Positions 38,052 to 46,822 of a stretch of 64,000 nucleotides of DNA are shown in pieces. The notes beneath the pieces are model-generated. The model saw nothing but the letters and a program-made list of their open reading frames with translations, was not told the DNA's origin and ran no database searches. The translations under genes and the position numbers were made by a program. Every line of letters starts with the position of its first letter. Within the stretch, counting starts at the first letter, position 1. Origin of the DNA: Sulfurospirillum diekertiae (GTDB taxonomy: Bacteria; Campylobacterota; Campylobacteria; Campylobacterales; Sulfurospirillaceae); contig NZ_CP039734.2 of the NCBI RefSeq assembly GCF_011769985.2, positions 868,001 to 932,000 of the forward strand, read 5' to 3'.

Positions 38052-39421
38052 CGGTTATCCTTTAAAATCCACGTATCTTTAAAACCGCCACCTTGAGAAG
38101 AGTTGACAATGTAACTGGTTGGATCCATAGCAAAACGCGTGAGCCCTCCTGGCCAGACAAAAATATCTTCGCCGTAAATTGAAAACATACGAAGATCGGC
38201 TTTTCGCGGTGAAAAAGATCCATTGTCATCTAAGCATTCGATGTCATAAAACTCAATGACCTCTTGTGCAATGAAACGTCTTGGTTCTGCAATAATAGCA
38301 TCTTTTAATTTTTGACGCTCATTTTTGGAAAGGTTGCATCCAAAAACAACGCCATATCCACCCGCTTCGGCAACATCTTTGATGACTAACGTACGCATAT
38401 TTTGCAAGATATGGTTACGATCTTTCTCGAAAAATGCCAAATAAGTAGGGGCATTTTGCAAGATCGGTTCTTCATTCATATAGTATTTAATCATCGCAGG
38501 CACAAAGTAGTAGATACCTTTATCATCCGCGATGCCATTTCCGATGCTGTTCATGAGGGCAACATTGCCTGCACGATACGCTTGCGTAATGTTAGGCACA
38601 CCAATTAAAGAGTCTGGATGAAACTCAACAGGATCAAGCGCTTCATCATCAAGTCTTCGATAAATAGCGCCTACACGTGCTTTTTTACCATTATAGGTTT
38701 TAAGATACACTTTATCTTTTTCCACTACCAAATCTTCACCATTGGCTAGAATAGCTCCGCTGGCTTTGGCAAGGTAAGAGTGTTCATAAAATGCAGAATT
38801 ATAACGACCCGGTGTTAAAATGACATTAATACCACCCGTGTTGACATAGTTCATCGCTTTCTCAAGCTTTTTAGGATAATCCTGTACCCCTTGAATCGGC
38901 AGTTTTTCAAAAAATTCTGGAAAGACTTTACGTGTCAGCATACGAAGTGAAAGTGGGTAACTCACACCACTGGGAACTCTGAGGTTATCTTCGAGAACAA
39001 CCCAGCCATCGCCAACGCTATTTTTGACAAGGTCTATGCCGCTGATGTGTACGCGAATGTTCTTTGCCACAGGGGTGTTGGCAAAAGCGGGTAAATAAGC
39101 TTTAGATGAAAAGACAAATTCGCTAGGGATGATGCCATCTTTAAGAATTTTTTGCGCTCCATAAATGTCTTCCAAGAAGAGATTGAGAGCATGAATGCGT
39201 TGCTGTATACCTTTTTCAAGGTAGGTAAACTCTTCGTGCGAGACAATACGTGGAATAATGTCAAAGGGAAACTTACGCTCTATAAAAGCGTTGTTTTTGA
39301 AAAGGTTGAAGTTGATTGCTTCGGTGTTCATGTACGTGAGCAACTCTTGGACGCGGTTCTTATCGATTGTATTTAAGATGCTTTTAAAGGCATCATAAAG
39401 GGGACTTTCTGATTCAATCAT
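38048..39421 (-). CDS. Circularly permuted ATP-grasp protein
   Basis: 457 residues from ATG 39421. A longer frame exists to 39484 but begins with an unlikely sequence, and homologues start near SPLYDAF. Conserved blocks: ILTPGRYNSAFYEHSYLA, IYRRLDDEALDPVEF, GNVALMNSIGNGIADDK and FIAQEVIEFYD. It is a stand-alone version of the N-terminal part of the 30820-33300 fusion and is the first gene of a five-gene leftward coupled operon (ATP-grasp, alpha-E, transglutaminase-like, two M14-like). Predicted to form amide bonds on an unknown peptide or amino acid. Confidence 0.88.
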   Translation of the reverse strand: MIESESPLYDAFKSILNTIDKNRVQELLTYMNTEAINFNLFKNNAFIERKFPFDIIPRIVSHEEFTYLEKGIQQRIHALNLFLEDIYGAQKILKDGIIPSEFVFSSKAYLPAFANTPVAKNIRVHISGIDLVKNSVGDGWVVLEDNLRVPSGVSYPLSLRMLTRKVFPEFFEKLPIQGVQDYPKKLEKAMNYVNTGGINVILTPGRYNSAFYEHSYLAKASGAILANGEDLVVEKDKVYLKTYNGKKARVGAIYRRLDDEALDPVEFHPDSLIGVPNITQAYRAGNVALMNSIGNGIADDKGIYYFVPAMIKYYMNEEPILQNAPTYLAFFEKDRNHILQNMRTLVIKDVAEAGGYGVVFGCNLSKNERQKLKDAIIAEPRRFIAQEVIEFYDIECLDDNGSFSPRKADLRMFSIYGEDIFVWPGGLTRFAMDPTSYIVNSSQGGGFKDTWILKDNR

Positions 39422-39555
39422 AACGATGGCCCTTACCCTTTCACTTAAATTGTGATAGACACAGTTTAGCACAAAATTAAGCACAGAAAGAGGAAAAGGG
39501 AGGACTTTTTTGATTATTTTTTAAACAATAACAAAAGTGTGACAAAAGCACTATT

Positions 39556-40911
39556 TTATCCATGCCAAACATAGGCAAAAATAAGTCCTTCGATTAAAAA
39601 GATCGTGCAAAAAAGGAGATTCCATTTCAAAGAGACTTCCATTGGCGTGACGTTTAAAAATTTAGCGGTCATGAGTGACATTCCTGCAAACGGTGAAATG
39701 ATAAACGAGATAGATGCCGATAACGTCAAAATGAGCGCAATGGAAACAGGCGAGAGTGGAAGCGAAACGGCGAGTAAGATTTTACCAAACATCACCGCAA
39801 GCACCAAAGGATGGATGCCACACACGGCGATGAGTATAAATACAAGCGGAATAATAAGGATGGAAAAGATGCCAAGATGGTTGACGCTTCCTTGCAAGAG
39901 GGGTTGAATGTGGCTTAAAATACCGCTATGATCCACCGCACCTGCAAACAGTCCCACCGCAATAAAAAAGACTGAAAAATCGGTTGCCTGTGTGATGCCA
40001 CCTTTCCAATAGAGACTCAAAACGTTCTTGAGTTCTGCATTTTTGAAAAAAGAGACGATCCAAATTGTTGAGACCAGAAGTCCAGAAAGTAAAATTCTCC
40101 CTGTTGCTGAACCGATAGAAAAGGCTTCAAAAAAAGAGATAAGCAGCAAAAGAAAGATAACGACAAGAAGAATATGCGCTGTTTGTTTTGGGGCATTTTT
40201 TGCAATGCATGAGCTTGTAGGCAGAGGTTCCGTGAGTATGGGTTTATTTAACCCTGAAAAATGCTCAAGCAGATACGATGTGAGTAAGCCAATGATACTC
40301 AAAAGAAGTCCCGGTAAAAAAAGTTCCGACCACGAAACATGGGTCACTTGCATCACCAAAAGCATGATCACCGCCCCAGGAGCCCAAAAAAGCACAAGTG
40401 CATACCCTCGCATAATGGCGGTTGCAAAAAAGCGTTGGTGGTCACGTACATTGTTTTTAAGTGCTTTATTAAATAAGGAAACCATCACTGGCACGGTTCC
40501 AAAAAGCAAAAAACTGGAAAAAAGGTTGGTGACAAGCATGGCAAAAAGGTAGAGTGAACTCTCTTTCTTGAAAAGCTTTTTGAGCCAATACTCAATCGTG
40601 TCGCTGTAATGCCCAACTTCAATGGGAATGGCAAAAAGTTGCATCACTACGATGATAGCGATAATGTTGGTCATCGAAGTGAATGAGCTCATCCAAAGAG
40701 AAAAAGGCAGTTTATAATAAACAAGTATGCCAATGCCTAAGGCAAAAAAGATCAGGGTAATGGTACGAAACCCTTTGCGTTGCATGAAAAGCCCCAGCAC
40801 AAACAAAAGCGCTGTAAAAGATGTTAAAAGCTCTAAATTAACCGGCATAAAAAGTTTGATGACATGTAAAAGCGTAATGACCAAAAGAGCCATTTTACAG
40901 ATGGTTTTCAT
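39556..40911 (-). CDS. Ion-transporter superfamily membrane permease
   Basis: 451 residues with about 11-12 membrane helices and no soluble domain. Gly/Ser/Pro-rich re-entrant segments (FSSFLLFGTVPVMVSLFNKA and SASISFIISPFAGMSLM) are arranged as two inverted halves, the pattern of the ion transporter (IT) superfamily that includes DctM-like, Dcu-like and arsenite/anion permeases. The substrate cannot be told. No TRAP binding protein is adjacent. It stands alone, 71 bases from the ATP-grasp gene and divergent to bacteriohemerythrin. Confidence 0.6.
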   Translation of the reverse strand: MKTICKMALLVITLLHVIKLFMPVNLELLTSFTALLFVLGLFMQRKGFRTITLIFFALGIGILVYYKLPFSLWMSSFTSMTNIIAIIVVMQLFAIPIEVGHYSDTIEYWLKKLFKKESSLYLFAMLVTNLFSSFLLFGTVPVMVSLFNKALKNNVRDHQRFFATAIMRGYALVLFWAPGAVIMLLVMQVTHVSWSELFLPGLLLSIIGLLTSYLLEHFSGLNKPILTEPLPTSSCIAKNAPKQTAHILLVVIFLLLLISFFEAFSIGSATGRILLSGLLVSTIWIVSFFKNAELKNVLSLYWKGGITQATDFSVFFIAVGLFAGAVDHSGILSHIQPLLQGSVNHLGIFSILIIPLVFILIAVCGIHPLVLAVMFGKILLAVSLPLSPVSIALILTLSASISFIISPFAGMSLMTAKFLNVTPMEVSLKWNLLFCTIFLIEGLIFAYVWHG

Positions 40912-41070
40912 CTACATTCCAAAATTAAAATGCGTTATTGTAGCGAAAGGAAGGTTAGAAATGTGAAAAGCGTCGGAAGAGAAACTCTTTACATGTAAAG
41001 TTAAAAAACAAAATAAAAACAGCTCCATCTTTCATAATAAATCTCCCTTTTTCCCCTCTAAGTTTATGTT

Positions 41071-41076
41071 ATAATC
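41071..41076 (+). promoter_or_regulatory. -10 box of the bacteriohemerythrin gene
   Basis: TATAAT in a T-rich context 36 bases before ATG 41112, with RBS AAAGGA at 41100-41105. Campylobacterota vegetative promoters typically show a strong -10 and poor -35, as here. A TTTACATGTAAA copy lies upstream at 40988-40999. Confidence 0.6.
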
Positions 41077-41111
41077 TCCCATCATTAGAATTCAATTTCA
41101 AAGGAATAGCA

Positions 41112-41585
41112 ATGGGATATTGGAGATGGGACGCATCTTTTTCGGTTGGTATTGCAGTTATTGATAATCAGCACAAACAAATGATTGAGTATATTAATGA
41201 ACTGGGTACGATTTCGATTTATCACGACAAAGCAAAAATTCGTGCAGTGCTTGTGGCGTTGAAGGATTATACTGTTTCTCATCTTGCATTTGAAGAGAGT
41301 TTGATGGAAGAGGCGGGGTATCGCAAACTAGAAGCGCATAAGCAGATTCATCTTTCGTTTATTGAGCGCATTCATTTCTTTCAAGAACGTTATGAAAACG
41401 GTGAAGATATTGCACAACAGCTGATGTTAGATCTTCAAATGTGGCTCATCAACCATATTCAACACGAGGATACGGACTATAAAGAGGCTGTTCAAGCGAT
41501 GCTGCACAAAAGAGAAATTTCGCCTATGGAAGAGCATATTAAAGATGGATGGCTCGCAACACTTCGAGATAAATTTTTTAAATAG
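41112..41585 (+). CDS. Bacteriohemerythrin
   Basis: 157 residues. All ligands of the diiron site are visible in order: His in DNQHKQM, HxxxE in SHLAFEES, HxxxH in AHKQIHLSF, and HxxxxD in NHIQHEDTDY. The family carries O2 reversibly and in microaerophilic or anaerobic bacteria is linked to O2 delivery or sensing. There is no fused signalling domain, but the C-terminus extends about 25 residues beyond the core. It is monocistronic by its spacing, with a TTTACATGTAAA (41625-41636) behind it. Confidence 0.93.
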   Translation: MGYWRWDASFSVGIAVIDNQHKQMIEYINELGTISIYHDKAKIRAVLVALKDYTVSHLAFEESLMEEAGYRKLEAHKQIHLSFIERIHFFQERYENGEDIAQQLMLDLQMWLINHIQHEDTDYKEAVQAMLHKREISPMEEHIKDGWLATLRDKFFK

Positions 41586-41696
41586 CGTTTGCGTTCACGG
41601 TTAAATTTTTAACACTCAAAACGTTTTACATGTAAAGCTAAAAAGATTCATTCTCTTAAGTTTTAACCTAATTTTAACTATGATGCTTTCCAGAGA

Positions 41697-42482
41697 ATGT
41701 TAAAAGGATTTCCCACGATTTCAAAGGAAGAACAAACCAGGATCACTACGGTTGTTGTCAGAGTTGCTGCAATGCTTCTTGAATACGGAGCAGAAAGCCG
41801 TTTGATAGAGCAACTTTCCTCTCGTTTGGGTGTAGCACTTGGGTGTACGTCTATTGAGATTTCGCTGATTCCCTCTGCTATTGTCCTCACAACACTCATT
41901 GGTGACTCTTCGGTTACGACCACAAGACGTGCGCATGAGCAACCGATTAATATGTCCATTGTACATCAAATCGTCACGATCTGCATTGCAGCGGAGCAAA
42001 ACCCTCGTGATATTATGATGGTGGAGACAAAGCTTGCCAACATTCATTCCAATCCGTATCCTGCATGGGTGATTATTCCGATGATTGGGCTTTCATGTGC
42101 GGCATTTAGCCATTTACAAGGTGCGGATTGGGCGGGAGTTTGCATCACTTTTTTAGCCGCTTCGGTGGGAATGATCGTACGCAGAGAACTCTCCTCTCGC
42201 AACTACTCTTTGCTGATTGTTTTCGCGTTTACCGCTTTTGTCTGTACCATGGTCGCCAGTCTCTCTTTTTACCATGGTTTCAGTAGCACAGGCAGTATCG
42301 TTCTCTCTTCCAGTGTATTATTGCTCGTTCCAGGGTTTCCCTACATCAACTCGATGCTAGATGCGTTTAAAGGCTATATTAGCATGGGCTGGGGGCGTTG
42401 GACGCAAGCGACGCTTTTGACGCTGATGTCTTCCCTTGGTATTATGCTTGCCATGGGACTTTTGGATATTAAAGGATGGTAA
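41697..42482 (+). CDS. ThrE-type threonine/serine exporter, N-terminal subunit (YjjP-like)
   Basis: 261 residues. The N-terminal cytoplasmic domain (about 1-120; EYGAESRLIEQLSSRLG and AIVLTTLIGDSSVTTTRR) is the DUF1212/ThrE N-terminal region, followed by five membrane helices. In Corynebacterium ThrE both halves are one protein; here they are split as in Escherichia coli YjjP/YjjB. The stop overlaps the start of the second subunit (TAATG). YjjPB-type pairs export succinate and ThrE exports threonine, so the substrate is open. Confidence 0.87.
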   Translation: MLKGFPTISKEEQTRITTVVVRVAAMLLEYGAESRLIEQLSSRLGVALGCTSIEISLIPSAIVLTTLIGDSSVTTTRRAHEQPINMSIVHQIVTICIAAEQNPRDIMMVETKLANIHSNPYPAWVIIPMIGLSCAAFSHLQGADWAGVCITFLAASVGMIVRRELSSRNYSLLIVFAFTAFVCTMVASLSFYHGFSSTGSIVLSSSVLLLVPGFPYINSMLDAFKGYISMGWGRWTQATLLTLMSSLGIMLAMGLLDIKGW

Positions 42483-42949
42483 TGATGCTTTGGGTGACGC
42501 TTTTACTCAATTCTTTGTGGGCGGCGATTCCTGCTGTGGGCTTTGGAATGATTTTTAATGTTCCGCGCTCTGCATTGCCATTGTGTGCCGTGGGTGGCGC
42601 ATTTACGTATGGCTTCAGAGAAGTATTGATGTACAACCATCTTTCCATCGAACTTTCAACGTTTATTGCCGCGACGGCTATCGGGATTATCGGTGTTTTT
42701 TGGTCACGCAGATACGCCATGCCTCGCCCCGTTTACACCGTGCCTTCCATTATTCCTATTATCCCAGGTACGTATGCATATGAAATGATGATAAGCCTTG
42801 TTTCGATGAATTCCGATGGCGTGACCGATGCTTTGCTCTCTAGTTTTATCCAAAATGGCTTGCATGCCGTGAGTATTTTATTTGCGATTGCGTTTGGCTT
42901 GGTACTTCCTTCGATGTATTACACGAAACGTCAAAAGCCGATTATTTAG
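42482..42949 (+). CDS. ThrE-type exporter, C-terminal subunit (YjjB-like)
   Basis: 155 residues from ATG 42482, with AAAGGA five bases upstream; an ATG at 42476 would overlap this RBS. Five membrane helices with the DUF3815 signatures GGAFTYGFREVL and PSIIPIIPGTYAYEM. It is the partner of the gene just upstream. The two copies of TTTACATGTAAA at 42961 and 42992 and a terminator follow. Confidence 0.87.
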   Translation: MMLWVTLLLNSLWAAIPAVGFGMIFNVPRSALPLCAVGGAFTYGFREVLMYNHLSIELSTFIAATAIGIIGVFWSRRYAMPRPVYTVPSIIPIIPGTYAYEMMISLVSMNSDGVTDALLSSFIQNGLHAVSILFAIAFGLVLPSMYYTKRQKPII

Positions 42950-42960
42950 TGGTTTTGATG

Positions 42961-43003
42961 TTTACATGTAAAGATTTTAGATGCCAATTTCTTTACATGT
43001 AAA
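42961..43003. repeat. Two TTTACATGTAAA copies between convergent genes
   Basis: Perfect palindromes at 42961-42972 and 42992-43003, 31 bases apart from start to start, lie immediately before the bidirectional terminator. It is the only place in the window with two copies so close together. Confidence 0.9.
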
Positions 43004-43008
43004 ACGAA

Positions 43009-43037
43009 AAAACGCTCCTCATTGTGAAGAGCGTTTT
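43009..43037. terminator. Bidirectional terminator between ThrE-type and P-ATPase genes
   Basis: AAAACGCTC-C-TCA at 43009-43021 pairs with TGA-A-GAGCGTTTT at 43025-43037 around a TTG loop. A- and T-runs on both sides allow termination in either direction for the convergent operons. Confidence 0.8.
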
Positions 43038-43043
43038 GAAAGA

Positions 43044-45029
43044 TTATTTATGTGTTAAAACGCGTGTGGCATTGAGTACAGCGATGAGCGCAACACCGAC
43101 ATCACCAAAGACAGCTTCCCACATCGTTGCAATTCCCATCGCTCCCATAATCAAAATAACCCCTTTAACACCCAGTGCAAAGATGATGTTTTGCCAAACG
43201 ATGGCATGGGTTTTGTGCGCGATTTTTAAGGCAGTGGCGACTTTGCTGATCTCATCGGTCATAATGACCACATCCGCCGCTTCAATGGCAGCATCTGAGC
43301 CTACGCCACCCATTGCAATGCCGATGTCCGAGCGTGCAAGGACTGGTGCATCATTGATGCCATCACCGACAAAGACAGTTTTACCTTTGCCACTTTTTCG
43401 TACCATCAGTTCTTCAAGCTTTTCAACTTTTTGATGCGGTAAAAGCTCCGCCTCAACGTGAGTGATGCCTAGCTCTTTGGCAACTTTATCAGCAGCTGCT
43501 TTATTATCACCAGTGAGCATCACAATGTCTTTGATACCAAGGGCTTTAAGGGCTAAAATAGCTTGTTTACTGTCTGTTTTGGGCTCATCCGCAATGGTAA
43601 GATAACCCGATAAAATACCTTCAACGACGATATAAACAACGGTATCTGGAGTGTCAAGTGTCTCGTGTGCAATGCCTTGCTCTTTGAGCAGTTTATCATT
43701 TCCCGCAAGAACAATTTTGCCATCAATGGATGCTTTGACGCCATAGCCTGCAAGTTCTTCATACGATGACACAACTGCTTCTAAAGGCTCAGTGTATGCC
43801 CGTTTGATGGAAAGTGCAATAGGATGGTTCGAGTGCATCTCCGACAGTGCGGCAAGATGGAGTATCTCCGCTTCTTGAAGCCCTTTGAGTGCCGTGATGG
43901 AAGTGACACTAAAAATGCCTTTAGTGAGCGTTCCTGGTTTATCGAAAACGACCGTATCAACGCCATTGAGGGCTTCTAAAAAGTTACCGCCTTTGACCAA
44001 AATGCCATTTTTGGATGCACCACCAATACCTCCAAAAAAGCTTAAAGGTATGGAAACAACCAATGCGCACGGGCAAGAGACAACCAAGAAAACTAAGGAG
44101 CGTCTAAACCAGTCGCTGAGAAGCGCGTCTTGTATCAACAGTGGTGGTACGAACGCGAGGAGGGCAGCAGAGATGACGACAAGCGGTGTATAGTACTTGG
44201 CAAACGTGGTGATAAACTGCTCTGTTTTAGCTTTTTTTGAGCTCGCATTTTGCACAAGGTCTAAGATTTTTGAGACGGTGGATTCGGAGAAAAGTTTAGT
44301 CGTTTCAACAACAATCACCCCCGTTTTGTTGATGCTTCCAGAGAGCACTTCATTTCCTAATGCAACCTCTTTGGGTAAAGATTCTCCCGTAAGCGCGGAG
44401 GTATCGAGTGTTGAACGACCCTCTAAAATGATGCCATCCAGTGGAATTTTCTCTCCCGGTCTGACGATAATGCGACTTCCTAAGGCAACATCACTCGGGT
44501 TTACTTTTTGCTCGCCAGTGTCACTTTGAAGGTTTGCAAAATCGGGTCTAATGTCCATGAGTTTGGTGATGGATTTGCGTGAGCGATCCACGGCTAAGTC
44601 TTGAAAAAACTCTCCAACACGGAAGAAAAGCATGACCGCAACACCCTCAGGGTACTGACCAATACTAAACGCCCCGACGGTTGCAAGACCCATCAAAAAG
44701 TTTTCATCAAAAAGATGCCCTTTAAAAAGGTTGGTGACTGCCATGTAGAGAATCTCGCCACCGACGAGAAAAAAGCTGATCAGATAGGTCCAAAACATCA
44801 GTGGATTGCGCTCGTCCATCAAAACAGCAGAGATAAACAATACTGTACCGATGCAAAATGTAATGAACTGCCATGATTTGAACATTTCCATCAAACTCGA
44901 ATCGTCAAATCCTTCGTGATGGTGGTCATGACCATGATCATGTAATTGTGGTTCGATGGGGGCGCATCTGCTACAACAACTTCCCGTTGTCGCATCGCAG
45001 GTTTGGGGTGCTTTTTCACTGAAGTGCAT
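43044..45029 (-). CDS. CadA/ZntA-type heavy-metal P-type ATPase with altered phosphorylation motif
   Basis: 661 residues from ATG 45029 (GAGGA seven bases upstream). The N-terminus lacks an HMA fold but has a Cys/His-rich segment (GSCCSRC, HDHGHDHHH). Then come eight membrane helices with the CPC motif (VSCPCALV), TGES, the HP motif SNHPIA and the hinge GDGINDAP. These define a Zn/Cd/Pb/Co exporter. The phosphorylation motif reads DKPGTLTKG instead of the invariant DKTGT; codon CCA at 43937-43935. This would be expected to damage the catalytic cycle. The gene overlaps the ArsR/SmtB regulator by 14 bases. Confidence 0.92.
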   Translation of the reverse strand: MHFSEKAPQTCDATTGSCCSRCAPIEPQLHDHGHDHHHEGFDDSSLMEMFKSWQFITFCIGTVLFISAVLMDERNPLMFWTYLISFFLVGGEILYMAVTNLFKGHLFDENFLMGLATVGAFSIGQYPEGVAVMLFFRVGEFFQDLAVDRSRKSITKLMDIRPDFANLQSDTGEQKVNPSDVALGSRIIVRPGEKIPLDGIILEGRSTLDTSALTGESLPKEVALGNEVLSGSINKTGVIVVETTKLFSESTVSKILDLVQNASSKKAKTEQFITTFAKYYTPLVVISAALLAFVPPLLIQDALLSDWFRRSLVFLVVSCPCALVVSIPLSFFGGIGGASKNGILVKGGNFLEALNGVDTVVFDKPGTLTKGIFSVTSITALKGLQEAEILHLAALSEMHSNHPIALSIKRAYTEPLEAVVSSYEELAGYGVKASIDGKIVLAGNDKLLKEQGIAHETLDTPDTVVYIVVEGILSGYLTIADEPKTDSKQAILALKALGIKDIVMLTGDNKAAADKVAKELGITHVEAELLPHQKVEKLEELMVRKSGKGKTVFVGDGINDAPVLARSDIGIAMGGVGSDAAIEAADVVIMTDEISKVATALKIAHKTHAIVWQNIIFALGVKGVILIMGAMGIATMWEAVFGDVGVALIAVLNATRVLTHK

Positions 45030-45393
45030 ACTCAAATCCTCGTGGTTCTAAAATGTGTTCTAAGCCTTGGTTAAAAATGGTTTTGATGTGTTCGTCATCA
45101 AGCGAATAAAAGACGACTTTTCCTTCTTTACGGTGCTTGACAAGACGTGCTTGACGAAGGACGCGTAGCTGGTGAGAGATAGCAGACTGCGTCATATGTA
45201 AAAGTTCTGCAATGTCGCAAACACACATCTCTGCTTCAAATAGCGCTGAGATGATCTTCACGCGCGTCGTATCGCCAAAGACTTTAAAGAGCTCGGCAAG
45301 GTCGTAAAGCTTCTCCTCTTGAGGCATCTTTTTTCTAACCATTTCGATGACGTTTTCATGCACAATGTCGCAACTGCAAAATTCATCGCTCAT
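45016..45393 (-). CDS. ArsR/SmtB-family metal-responsive repressor (CadC-like)
   Basis: 125 residues. The winged helix-turn-helix contains MCVCDIAELLHMTQSAISHQLRVLRQARLV; the CVC pair in helix 3 and cysteines near the N-terminus (FCSCD) are the alpha-3N Cd/Pb site of CadC. DDEH with GLEHILE near the end gives the alpha-5 Zn site of SmtB. It should repress its own operon with the downstream P-type ATPase and release DNA on metal binding. RBS AGAGGAGGA is strong. A matching operator lies upstream. Confidence 0.93.
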   Translation of the reverse strand: MSDEFCSCDIVHENVIEMVRKKMPQEEKLYDLAELFKVFGDTTRVKIISALFEAEMCVCDIAELLHMTQSAISHQLRVLRQARLVKHRKEGKVVFYSLDDEHIKTIFNQGLEHILEPRGFEYALQ

Positions 45394-45422
45394 CGGTTCC
45401 TCCTCTTGAAATTATGTACAAA

Positions 45423-45436
45423 TGTTCATATGAACA
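45423..45436. promoter_or_regulatory. SmtB/CadC-type operator
   Basis: TGTTCATATGAACA is a perfect 14-base palindrome 30 bases before the regulator start. Half-sites TGAACA are typical of ArsR/SmtB operators, and an overlapping ATATGA...TCATAT pattern (45428-45447) continues it. Binding by the adjacent repressor is the obvious reading. Confidence 0.7.
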
Positions 45437-45501
45437 ATTACTCATATATTAAAACAATTCAAATGAGAGAAAGCTTAAAATGATAGACAAACTCAAAAAG
45501 T

Positions 45502-45566
45502 TTTACATGTAAAGATAAAAAGAGGAAAAAGGTCAAAAGATTTGCCCCTTTTCCCTTTTTTAGGAT
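45502..45566 (-). terminator. Palindrome copy and weak terminator after the PIN-like gene
   Basis: On the minus strand an imperfect A/G-rich stem pairs with a C/T-rich run ending in Ts (about 45565 to 45520) just after the stop at 45567. TTTACATGTAAA lies at 45502-45513. Confidence 0.45.
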
Positions 45567-46622
45567 TTAGGAAAGCAATTCTAGTTCATATTTTTGGATT
45601 AATTCTTTCCTGTATTCAGGGGTCCATTTTTCTGATTGATAGATTCGCTCAGAATCAGGAATTGTTATATCCCATATTTTTATAAGATTTTCGTAATCTG
45701 CTTTATGAAGAGTTTCTTTGAAAGGTGTGTAATCTCCAAGAATTTGTATTTGCGTTGCAATGTTTAACAATTTTTTAAATGCTTTGTCATCTGTTGCATA
45801 TATAAATTCTTTTGTTTTTTGTTTTGGTATCCAATTACGTATAAATGAATTCATAATATATAAATCCCATGTCATATTGAAAATTTGCTGCTTTTTTTGT
45901 TCAGGTAAGTTGGTAGCTTTGTACTTCATCATTTTTTTTAACGGAGTTTTACTAAAAAAAATAATGGCATAAACAAAGCAAACTAAAGATTGTCTAAAAT
46001 CCTTGAGCATCCAATATTTAAATTTTTTCAATTTTTCGTATGAACTTATTTTTTCTTGGTTAATCGCTATACAAACAAGTACAATCAAGTATATAGAATC
46101 CCATTCTGTAAGCCTATTGTATTTAATAAGATTATTTTTTAAGACTTCTTTATCGATATTTGGATGTTCTGCTAAAGGATACTCATTTGAGTTACCAATG
46201 GCATATGCCATTAGTGCATCATTTTTTGTATTATCTATTCTATAAAAAAGCATTAAATCATCGACGACTTCATTTGCATTGTCTTTAATGTAATTTATTT
46301 TTTCATATGCAGCAAGGCTAGGTTCTATCTCAATATCACATAATTGGCAAAAGACAAGTAAGGCGACAGCATCGCGTGTTTCTTTTGTAGGAGATTTTTT
46401 ATGGCTATTGAGTAAATATTGATAGATATTGGTATCTAAATAAAGTATGTATTGAATTCTATTAATACGATTATTGTATAAAATATCTGGAATACTTTCA
46501 AGCGTATAAATAGCATTATGGTCTTCTACATTAAAAGCATGGATAATCCAATCTCGATTTAAAAGTTTTTCAAGGATTTGAATAGTAGTTTTTGGAAGAG
46601 TAACATAAAGTTCATGATTCAT
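45567..46622 (-). CDS. Uncharacterised protein, possibly PIN-like
   Basis: 351 residues, very AT-rich compared with its neighbours. No confident family. Two segments recall PIN-domain ribonucleases: ILYLDTNIYQYLL near residue 58 (first Asp plus Asn/Thr) and FIYATDDKAFKKLLNIA near 278 (late Asp pair), with a helical region between that is much longer than in ordinary PIN toxins. No antitoxin-like gene is adjacent. Atypical composition and isolation between metal-resistance genes and a housekeeping block fit a transferred gene. The functional assignment is an inference. Confidence 0.45.
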   Translation of the reverse strand: MNHELYVTLPKTTIQILEKLLNRDWIIHAFNVEDHNAIYTLESIPDILYNNRINRIQYILYLDTNIYQYLLNSHKKSPTKETRDAVALLVFCQLCDIEIEPSLAAYEKINYIKDNANEVVDDLMLFYRIDNTKNDALMAYAIGNSNEYPLAEHPNIDKEVLKNNLIKYNRLTEWDSIYLIVLVCIAINQEKISSYEKLKKFKYWMLKDFRQSLVCFVYAIIFFSKTPLKKMMKYKATNLPEQKKQQIFNMTWDLYIMNSFIRNWIPKQKTKEFIYATDDKAFKKLLNIATQIQILGDYTPFKETLHKADYENLIKIWDITIPDSERIYQSEKWTPEYRKELIQKYELELLS

Positions 46623-46822
46623 TAATCATCCATATAGTACAAATTGTGGTAAAGTATAACAAAGATTTCATTTAAATTGAATGCCAAAATAATGTTTACA
46701 TGTAAGGATTCATGCGACAAATTTACATAGGTATCTTTTCTCTTCCTCTACGACTGTAGCGCTCTTTTTGTGTAAAAATGTTGAGAGCAATTTTGTGTGT
46801 ATACCCTCAAATATATTAGGAT
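46623..46822. other. 200-base gap with a palindrome core only
   Basis: This gap between two leftward genes holds a TTACATGTAA core at 46696-46705 (TTTACATGTAAG) and no recognisable gene or hairpin terminator. Confidence 0.4.

Noticed and set aside
40028-40552. 174-codon open frame antisense to the ion-transporter-like gene
   Set aside because: The Ser/Lys-rich translation is typical of the complement of membrane-protein codons.
42961-43003. Two close palindromes as the start of a CRISPR array
   Set aside because: Only two copies, a 19-base gap, no further regular spacing and no cas gene; the repeat occurs singly all over the window.
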